Origin: JAZGAE01 sp036475545
Lineage (GTDB): Bacteria; Pseudomonadota; Alphaproteobacteria; DATDPM01
Assembly (NCBI GenBank): GCA_036475545.1
Contig: JAZGAE010000077.1
Span: forward strand, 1 to 18,782
Reading direction: 5' to 3'
DNA: 18,782 bases
In this document: piece by piece, positions 14,241 to 18,782 of the stretch
How the letters are laid out: the number at the start of each line of letters is the position of its first letter
Position numbering within the stretch: position 1 is the stretch's first letter
The notes under the pieces: model-generated
Databases searched by the model: none
Told to the model about the DNA's origin: nothing
The model's input: the letters and a program-made list of their open reading frames with translations, nothing else
Program-made: the position numbers and the translations under genes

Positions 14241-15245
14241 ATGCGCCTGAAGTCGTTTGCCGCCCCAACCATGAAAGAGGCCATGCATATGGTCCGCGAC
14301 GAGCTTGGGCCGGATGCCGTCATCGTCTCCACCCGGCAGAGCCGAGGGGACGCGGGCGAGGTCCGTATCACGGCGGCCGTGGAGCAGCCGCCCTGGCAGG
14401 CGTCGCCGGCGGGCGGCGGCGACGGCGCGGAACAGGGCCCCGGGCCTTCTCTGCAACCGGCCGAGGTGGTGCGGCGGGCGCTGGAGGACCATGGCGCGCC
14501 TCCGCGGCTCGTCGAGCGCATCGTGATCGCGGCGCGCGTCCTTGCGCTCGCGGACCCGACCATGGCGCTGGCCGCCGGGCTCGACGATCTCTTCCGTTTC
14601 ACGCCGCTGCCGGAGCGGGACGCCAAGCGCCCGATCATGCCGGTCGGGCCGCCGGGAGCGGGCAAGACGATCGCCGTCGTCAAGCTGGCGGCGCAGGCGA
14701 CGATCGCGGGCGCGCGCGTGCGGCTGATCGCCGCCGATGCGGTGCGCGCCGGCGCCGTCCAGCAGCTCGCCGCCTTCGCGCGGCTGCTGAAGATCGATTT
14801 GCACCGGGCCGATGGGGCTCTCGCCCTGAGCGAGGCCGTCGCCGCGCGCGTGCCCGGGGAGACCGTGCTCATCGACAGCCCCGGGGCGAATCCCTTCGAC
14901 GAAGCGGAGATGGCGGCCCTCGAGGCGCTCGTGGACGCCGCCGGCGCGGAGCCGGTGCTGGTGCTGGCCGCCGGCGCCGACGCCATCGATTCGGCCGAGA
15001 CGGCGAAGGCTTTCGCCTCCCTCGGGGCCGAACGGCTGCTCGCCACAAAGCTCGACGCGGCGCGCCGACTCGGCGGCCTGCTGGCCGCGGCCGACGCCGG
15101 ACGGCTCAGGTTCTGCAACGTCAGCCACACCGCCAACGTCGGCAAGGGCTTGAGCCCCATCAACCCCATTTCTCTGGCGCGCCTGCTGTTGCCGCTGCGG
15201 GCGCCCGACGGCGCCGCGCACTCGATCGAGGAGGCCATATCATGA
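14241..15245 (+). CDS. flhF: Flagellar SRP-type GTPase FlhF
   Basis: FlhF is a signal-recognition-particle family GTPase that marks the site and number of flagella at the pole. The 334-residue protein begins with the family N-terminus MRLKSFAAPTMKEAMHMVRD and AVIVSTRQS. A short low-complexity B region and the NG domain follow. G1 is GPPGAGKT (136-143), the G2-like segment is ADAVRAGAVQQLAAF, G3 is DSPG where most members have DTAG/DTPG, and G4 is TKLD. The C-terminal closing motif is VGKGLSPINPISLARLLL. The B region is short compared with the roughly 380-480 residues of gammaproteobacterial FlhF. The stop overlaps the flhG start (ATGA), the normal flhF-flhG coupling. Confidence 0.92.
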   Translation: MRLKSFAAPTMKEAMHMVRDELGPDAVIVSTRQSRGDAGEVRITAAVEQPPWQASPAGGGDGAEQGPGPSLQPAEVVRRALEDHGAPPRLVERIVIAARVLALADPTMALAAGLDDLFRFTPLPERDAKRPIMPVGPPGAGKTIAVVKLAAQATIAGARVRLIAADAVRAGAVQQLAAFARLLKIDLHRADGALALSEAVAARVPGETVLIDSPGANPFDEAEMAALEALVDAAGAEPVLVLAAGADAIDSAETAKAFASLGAERLLATKLDAARRLGGLLAAADAGRLRFCNVSHTANVGKGLSPINPISLARLLLPLRAPDGAAHSIEEAIS

Positions 15246-16033
15246 TGCCGGAGCCCTCCGTTCTCCAGCGCGACACGGGCGCGGCTGCATGCCGTAACGT
15301 CATCGCCGTGGCGTCGGGAAAGGGCGGCGTGGGCAAGACCTGGTTCGCCATCACGCTGAGCCACGCGCTCGCGGCCCGGGGCCGGCGCACGCTGTTGTTC
15401 GACGGGGACCTGGGTCTGGCGAACGTGGACATTCAACTCGGCCTCATGCCAAAGCTGGACATAGGCGGCGTGATGGCCGGCCGCGCCACCCTCAAGCAAT
15501 CGGTGACCCGGTATCGGGACGGCGGGTTCGACATCATCGCCGGGCATTCGGGATGCGGGGGCCTGGCCGGCCTGCCGCTGGCGCGGATCGAGGCGCTGCG
15601 CGACGACCTGGCAATGCTGGCGAGCGACTACGACAACCTGGTGATCGATCTGGGCGCGGGCATCGACCGGCCGGTCCGCACGCTCATGGCCCGCTCGGGT
15701 ACGACCCTGGTGCTGACCACCAGCGAGCCGACCGCGCTCACCGACGCCTACGCCTTCATCAAGGTCACCGCGGCCGAGCGGGCGCAAGCCGACATCCGGG
15801 TGGTCGTCAACATGGCGCGCTCGGCCGGCGAAGGGGAGAGCACCTACGCTGCGATCCTCAAGGCGTGCGAGCACTTCCTCAAGATCTCGCCGCCGCTCGC
15901 GGGCGTGGTGTGCCACGACAGCAAGGTGGCCGACGCCATTCGCAACCAGACCCCCCTGCTTTCCCGCCATCCCAACTCCGATGCCGCCGCCGACGTCGAG
16001 GCGATCGCGGAAAGGCTGGGCCACGCGCCATGA
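15242..16033 (+). CDS. flhG: MinD/ParA-type ATPase FlhG (FleN/YlxH)
   Basis: FlhG is the partner of FlhF and limits flagellar number. The 263-residue protein has the deviant Walker A GKGGVGKT (26-33, with signature Lys27), the switch I region FDGDLGLANVDIQLGL, switch II VIDLGAGID, and the conserved LTTSEPTALTDAYAFIK. It is closer to FlhG/FleN than to cell-division MinD, and its place after flhF supports this. Only about 17 residues precede the P-loop, without the DQAxxLR motif that activates FlhF in Bacillus. The protein stops at ERLGHAP, without an evident amphipathic membrane helix. ATG 15242 overlaps the flhF stop, and TGA 16031-16033 overlaps the next ATG. Confidence 0.93.
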   Translation: MMPEPSVLQRDTGAAACRNVIAVASGKGGVGKTWFAITLSHALAARGRRTLLFDGDLGLANVDIQLGLMPKLDIGGVMAGRATLKQSVTRYRDGGFDIIAGHSGCGGLAGLPLARIEALRDDLAMLASDYDNLVIDLGAGIDRPVRTLMARSGTTLVLTTSEPTALTDAYAFIKVTAAERAQADIRVVVNMARSAGEGESTYAAILKACEHFLKISPPLAGVVCHDSKVADAIRNQTPLLSRHPNSDAAADVEAIAERLGHAP

Positions 16034-17703
16034 GCACCGTCGGACCCCCGTCCGCCCTGCCACCGATCCCGGGCCCCGTGGCGCCGACGCCGGCCGCGTC
16101 CGTCACCAACCTGCCGCCGGGACTGGCGAACCTGACCGCCGGGGCGATCATCAACGGCGTGGTCACCGGCCGCGACAACAGGGGCCACACCCTTGTCCGC
16201 ACGCCGAACGGAAATTTGACCCTCGCCACCGCGCTCGCGCTGTCGACGGGCAGTACCCTATCGCTGCAGGTCCAGACCGTCGGCACGCAGGTTCAGTTCG
16301 TCGTGCTCTCCGTCGACGAGCAGCCGGTTGCGCAGGGTGTGGAGCGGACGGACTCCGCGGCGCCGCCGCCGGTCGAGGCCGTCGCCGGCCGCGGCGGGGC
16401 CGCCCAACAACAGGCCCGGCCGCCGGTCACGGTGACCATTGGAACGGTGCTGACGGCGACCGTGGCCGCGGCGCCCGGTTCCGCCACCGCTGCCGCGCTC
16501 TCGGGTGTCGTGGCCGCGGCGCCCGGTTCCGCCGCCGCCACCGCGCTCTCGGGTGCCGTACCCGCCACGCCTGGCTCCGCCACTCCCGCGCCCTCGGGTG
16601 CCGTACCCGCTACGCCTGGCTCCGCCGCTGCCGCGCCCTCGGGCGCCGCGGACGCGACGGCCGCTGCGGCGCCCGCCGGCGGCCCCGTGGGGGCGCCCCA
16701 GGGGGCGGCCACGCCCGCTGTCCCCGCGACGCCGCCGGACGTGGGCAGCCGCATGAGTCTCCGCATCGTCGCCATCGACGCGGACACGAGCGTCGGGCCG
16801 CAGGGCTTGCTGCGCGCCGCCACCGCAGACCGGCCCAATGCCCCCTTGATCGCAGCCACGGTCGCCACGCCTGACGCCGCCGGTCAGGTGCGGCTGCAAA
16901 CGCCGCTCGGACTCCTCACGCTCAGCACCAAGGCGCTGCTGCCGCCGTCTGCCCACGTGGTCGTCGAACTCCTAGGCCTGGTGCAGCCGCCGGAAGCCGC
17001 CGGGTTTTTTGGGCCGGTCGGGGCCCAGGGGGCCCAGCTCACCCTGGACCGCGACTGGCCGGCGCTGACCGAGGCGCTGCGAGCCCTCGGGCGCACCGAC
17101 GCCGGCCTCGCGCAAAACGTGATCGACAACGTCATCCCGCGGCCCGGCTCCGGCCTCGCCGCGAGTATCCTGTTCTTGCTGTCGGCGCTTCGCGGCGGGA
17201 ACATCCGCGGCTGGCTCGGCGAGCCCATGCTGCAGGTGTTGGAGCGGGCGGGCCATTCCAACCTCGTCGCCCGCTTGGGCGAAGACTTCACCCAAATGAG
17301 CCGCCTCGCCACCGAGCCCGCGACGGGAGATTGGCGAACCTGGCTCATCCCCATCCACGACGGCTTGGCTCCGCACCTGGTGCGTCTGTTCGTCAAGCGG
17401 CCGCCGCGCCGTAACGCCGAAGATGACGAGCACGATGCCGGCACGCGCTTCCTCGTCGAGGCGGACCTCAGCCGCCTCGGCCCCCTGCAGCTCGACGGTC
17501 TCGTCAAGCCGAAGCACTTCGACCTCATCGTGCGCTCCCACGCGGTGCTCCCCCGGGACGTGCGCCGCGGCATCTCCACGATCTTCCACGATGCCCTTGC
17601 CGCGACGGGTTTTTCCGGGGGAATCGCCTTTCAGGCCACGCCGACGTTCGCCGTCGCGCCGATCAAGGAAATCGGCGCCCGGACCGTCGGACTGAGTGTT
17701 TGA
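16030..17703 (+). CDS. FliK-like protein with duplicated beta-motif (second hook-length-type protein)
   Basis: The 557-residue product starts at ATG 16030, overlapping the flhG stop by four bases. The frame stays open further upstream inside flhG, but codon use and coupling favour 16030. At about residues 40-90 it has NGVVTGRDNRGHTLVRTPNG, then LTLATALALSTGSTLSLQVQ. A very similar segment recurs at about 283-320 (GQVRLQTPLGLLTLSTKALL). Between them is an Ala/Pro-rich linker with tandem repeats. The C-terminal region (about 430-557) has TRFLVEADLSRLGPLQLDGL, KPKHFDLIVRSHAVLP and VRRGISTIFHDALAATGFSG, a layout resembling the C-terminal domain of FliK. Similar proteins are usually labelled hypothetical or FliK. 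It may be a second ruler or a secreted flagellar accessory. The FliK relation is inference from pattern and context. Confidence 0.72.
   Translation: MSTVGPPSALPPIPGPVAPTPAASVTNLPPGLANLTAGAIINGVVTGRDNRGHTLVRTPNGNLTLATALALSTGSTLSLQVQTVGTQVQFVVLSVDEQPVAQGVERTDSAAPPPVEAVAGRGGAAQQQARPPVTVTIGTVLTATVAAAPGSATAAALSGVVAAAPGSAAATALSGAVPATPGSATPAPSGAVPATPGSAAAAPSGAADATAAAAPAGGPVGAPQGAATPAVPATPPDVGSRMSLRIVAIDADTSVGPQGLLRAATADRPNAPLIAATVATPDAAGQVRLQTPLGLLTLSTKALLPPSAHVVVELLGLVQPPEAAGFFGPVGAQGAQLTLDRDWPALTEALRALGRTDAGLAQNVIDNVIPRPGSGLAASILFLLSALRGGNIRGWLGEPMLQVLERAGHSNLVARLGEDFTQMSRLATEPATGDWRTWLIPIHDGLAPHLVRLFVKRPPRRNAEDDEHDAGTRFLVEADLSRLGPLQLDGLVKPKHFDLIVRSHAVLPRDVRRGISTIFHDALAATGFSGGIAFQATPTFAVAPIKEIGARTVGLSV
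16462..16644 (+). repeat. 45-48 bp tandem repeat in the second fliK-like gene (four units)
   Basis: Units are 16462-16506, 16507-16554, 16555-16599 and 16600-16644. They encode VAAAPGSATAAALSG, VVAAAPGSAAATALSG, AVPATPGSATPAPSG and AVPATPGSAAAAPSG. The first pair and last pair are closest to each other, suggesting duplication of pairs. All lengths are multiples of three, so linker length can vary without frameshift. Confidence 0.9.
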
Positions 17704-17716
17704 GGAGCCGCTCGAC

Positions 17717-18133
17717 GTGACCGCGCCGGCTCTGGTCTTGACGGATGTCTTGCGGCGGCGCGCGCTGCTGTCAGGTCTCCCCAATCCCGGTACGGTCCCC
17801 TATGTAGTGCGCCTCGAGGCCCGGATCGGCGGCCCGCCGCCGGCGCCCGTGACCGTGAAGCTCTTCTACGTTCCGGACCGCCTCATCGTCGAGCGGGAAG
17901 CGTTCGGGGCCTACGCCGTGGCGCTCGCCGGTGCCGCGTGGCCGTCGCTGGAGGAGATCGCCGTCACCGTCCTCGACGACGTGAGCGACGAGCTGGTGCC
18001 CCGCTGGATCCGGGTCGTGGCCGCGGCCGAGGATCCCGCCGCCGGCGGGATTGCGGCGCATGTCGCGATGGTCGAGGATCACCAGCCGAATTGGAGCGGC
18101 GAACGGCTGCTTGCGCGCCTGGACCTTCTCTGA
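17717..18133 (+). CDS. Conserved-looking small protein, possible QueF-like T-fold relative
   Basis: This 138-residue protein is the last gene of the + strand operon. I cannot name it with certainty. GTG 17717 is preferred because GAGGAG (17702-17707) lies nine bases upstream; GTG 17696 is in frame but poorly supported. The core reads PNPGTVPYVVRLEA, then KLFYVPDRLIVEREAFGAY (residues 48-66), IAVTVLDDVSDELVPRWIRV (81-100) and VEDHQPNWSGERLLARL. The order 'Y-V-P-D ... VE-x-x-x-h-x-x-Y ... DD-x-x-x-x-h-x-PR-x-h-x-V' resembles QueF-type T-fold reductases, which have 'YxPD..CVESKSLKLY' and 'DPRYIEV'. No cysteine occurs, so QueF activity is unlikely. It has no signal peptide or membrane segment. 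Confidence 0.6.
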   Translation: MTAPALVLTDVLRRRALLSGLPNPGTVPYVVRLEARIGGPPPAPVTVKLFYVPDRLIVEREAFGAYAVALAGAAWPSLEEIAVTVLDDVSDELVPRWIRVVAAAEDPAAGGIAAHVAMVEDHQPNWSGERLLARLDLL

Positions 18134-18154
18134 CTGGAAGGAAAGACTCGGCCG

Positions 18155-18191
18155 GCCCGGCGCCGCGCGCGCTCAGGCGGCGCGGCCGGGC
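18155..18191. terminator. GC-rich hairpin between convergent operons
   Basis: GCCCGGC (18155-18161) pairs with GCCGGGC (18185-18191). Inside it GCCGC (18162-18166) pairs with GCGGC (18177-18181), leaving a three-base bulge. It lies between the stop of the last + strand gene and the fliJ stop, where a bidirectional terminator is expected. There is no good T-run on the + side and only a broken T/C tract (AGTCTTTCC) on the minus side. Confidence 0.4.
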
Positions 18192-18196
18192 ACCGA

Positions 18197-18616
18197 TCAG
18201 CCTCTGTTCCGCCGGCGGTAGAGCTCGGCACCCACCTCATCGAGCACCGCCTGTTCCCGCCGCGCCGCCTGTTGCTCGGCGGCTCTCTGGCGATGGGCTT
18301 GGGCCAGTTCGTAACGTTTCACGTCCTGAAACGACTCCATGACCTCGAGGGCCCAGCGTTCGATCTGGCTCTTGGTGTCGGCGATCGACTGAGCAAGAGT
18401 CTCGCGCCGCATGATCACGGCCTTGGCGTAGCCGTCGTAGGTGAGCGCGGCCTCGGTGAACGCCTTGGCGACCTCCTGCTCGGCGACGAGCTCCGCCTCG
18501 AGCCGCCGGCTCTGGTCATCCAACTCCGCCGCCAGCCGTTCCATCTCGGCGAGCCTCCTGCGTTTGCCGTCGAGGCGCCAGCGGTGGAGGCGGATGAGGG
18601 TCGGCAGGCCCTTCAT
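18197..18616 (-). CDS. fliJ: Flagellar export protein FliJ
   Basis: FliJ is a small coiled-coil protein that inserts into the FliI hexamer like a rotor stalk and contacts FlhA. The 139-residue product is almost entirely charged helix: LIRLHRWRLDGKRRRLAEME, RLAAELDDQSRRLEAELVAE, IADTKSQIERWALEVMESFQ and KRYELAQAHRQRAAEQQAAR. The last of these lacks proline and glycine, as expected for the long antiparallel coil. The start ATG (18616-18614) overlaps the fliI stop by four bases, the usual fliI-fliJ coupling. The gene runs towards the + strand operon and ends 63 bases from it. Confidence 0.92.
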   Translation of the reverse strand: MKGLPTLIRLHRWRLDGKRRRLAEMERLAAELDDQSRRLEAELVAEQEVAKAFTEAALTYDGYAKAVIMRRETLAQSIADTKSQIERWALEVMESFQDVKRYELAQAHRQRAAEQQAARREQAVLDEVGAELYRRRNRG

Positions 18617-18782
18617 TGCGGTTTCGCGTTGAGGATTTCGGCGAGCGCCGCGTAGCCGCTCGCCAGGTCGCTGCGTTCGTCCTTCTCCTGCCTCAGGAAC
18701 GCCTCGAGGGACGGGTTGTAATGGATGGCCTCGTCTGTCTGGGCGTCGCTGCCTGCGCGATAGGCGCCGAGACGGATCATCT
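18613..18782 (-). CDS. fliI: Flagellar export ATPase FliI (C-terminal end only)
   Basis: The last 55 residues are present; the gene enters from the right edge and ends at TGA (18615-18613). The sequence IRLGAYRAGSDAQTDEAIHY, then NPSLEAFLRQEKDERSDLAS and GYAALAEIL, is the conserved C-terminus of FliI ('LIRLGAYxxGSDxxxDEAI ... FLxQ'). FliI is the hexameric ATPase that drives early steps of flagellar protein export with FliH and FliJ. It lies on the opposite strand from fliH, so the ATPase and its regulator are in different operons here. Confidence 0.94.
   Translation of the reverse strand, partial: MIRLGAYRAGSDAQTDEAIHYNPSLEAFLRQEKDERSDLASGYAALAEILNAKPQ

Noticed and set aside
11710..14250. 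Open frame of 846 codons on the + strand in a different frame from flbD and flhA
   Set aside because: Arg/His/Ala-rich translation overlapping two clear genes; a composition artefact.
12104..16063. Open frame of about 1300 codons on the minus strand opposite flhA, flhF and flhG
   Set aside because: It lies opposite three well-supported genes and its translation is Arg/Gly/His/Asp-rich low complexity with no recognisable domain. Long antisense frames are expected where GC is high.

Overview
This window is a continuous block of flagellar genes from a high-GC bacterium, almost certainly an alphaproteobacterium of the Rhodospirillales/Azospirillum or Caulobacter kind. The clearest lineage markers are a SciP-type DUF1153 regulator between flgE and fliF, a FlbD-type sigma54 activator between motA and flhA, and the order fliF-fliG-fliH-fliN-motA-flbD-flhA. 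No rRNA, tRNA, insertion sequence or CRISPR array was seen. Nothing looks recently acquired, because base composition and codon use are uniform.

Layout. (1) 2..178 is the 3' end of a gene resembling the filament chaperone fliS, closed by a strong terminator at 234..262. (2) 263..599 is regulatory: a cluster of short inverted repeats followed by a near-consensus sigma54 promoter (550..565). This promoter decides the start of the hook operon fliK (600), flgD and flgE, which ends in a strong terminator (4881..4926). (3) sciP stands alone at 5107..5424. Its 3' flank carries five copies of a CCTCCTCAC-containing repeat, most of which can fold with the motif in a loop. (4) 5524..5761 holds a CtrA-like box flanked by two GGCAA-type inverted repeats, just before fliF. 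(5) 5762..18133 is one long tightly packed + strand run: fliF, fliG, fliH, fliN, motA/pomA-type, flbD, flhA, flhF, flhG, a second FliK-like gene and a small unknown gene. (6) On the minus strand, fliI (3' end only) and fliJ converge on this run, with a GC-rich hairpin between the two.

How the genes work together. FliF, FliG and FliN build the MS ring and switch. FliH, FliI and FliJ form the export ATPase complex feeding FlhA. FlgD, FlgE and FliK build the hook and set its length. FlhF and FlhG place and count flagella, and the MotA-type protein supplies half of the stator. FlbD and SciP provide temporal control: the fliK promoter has the form expected for FlbD-sigma54 activation, and the fliF region the form expected for CtrA activation with local feedback. 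FliM, FlhB, FliP/Q/R, MotB and FliX are not in the window.

The least conventional elements are the anti-Shine-Dalgarno-like repeat after sciP, the second FliK-like protein with an internally duplicated domain, the small last gene with a possible QueF/T-fold resemblance, and an FlhG that appears to lack both its N-terminal activator motif and a C-terminal membrane helix.
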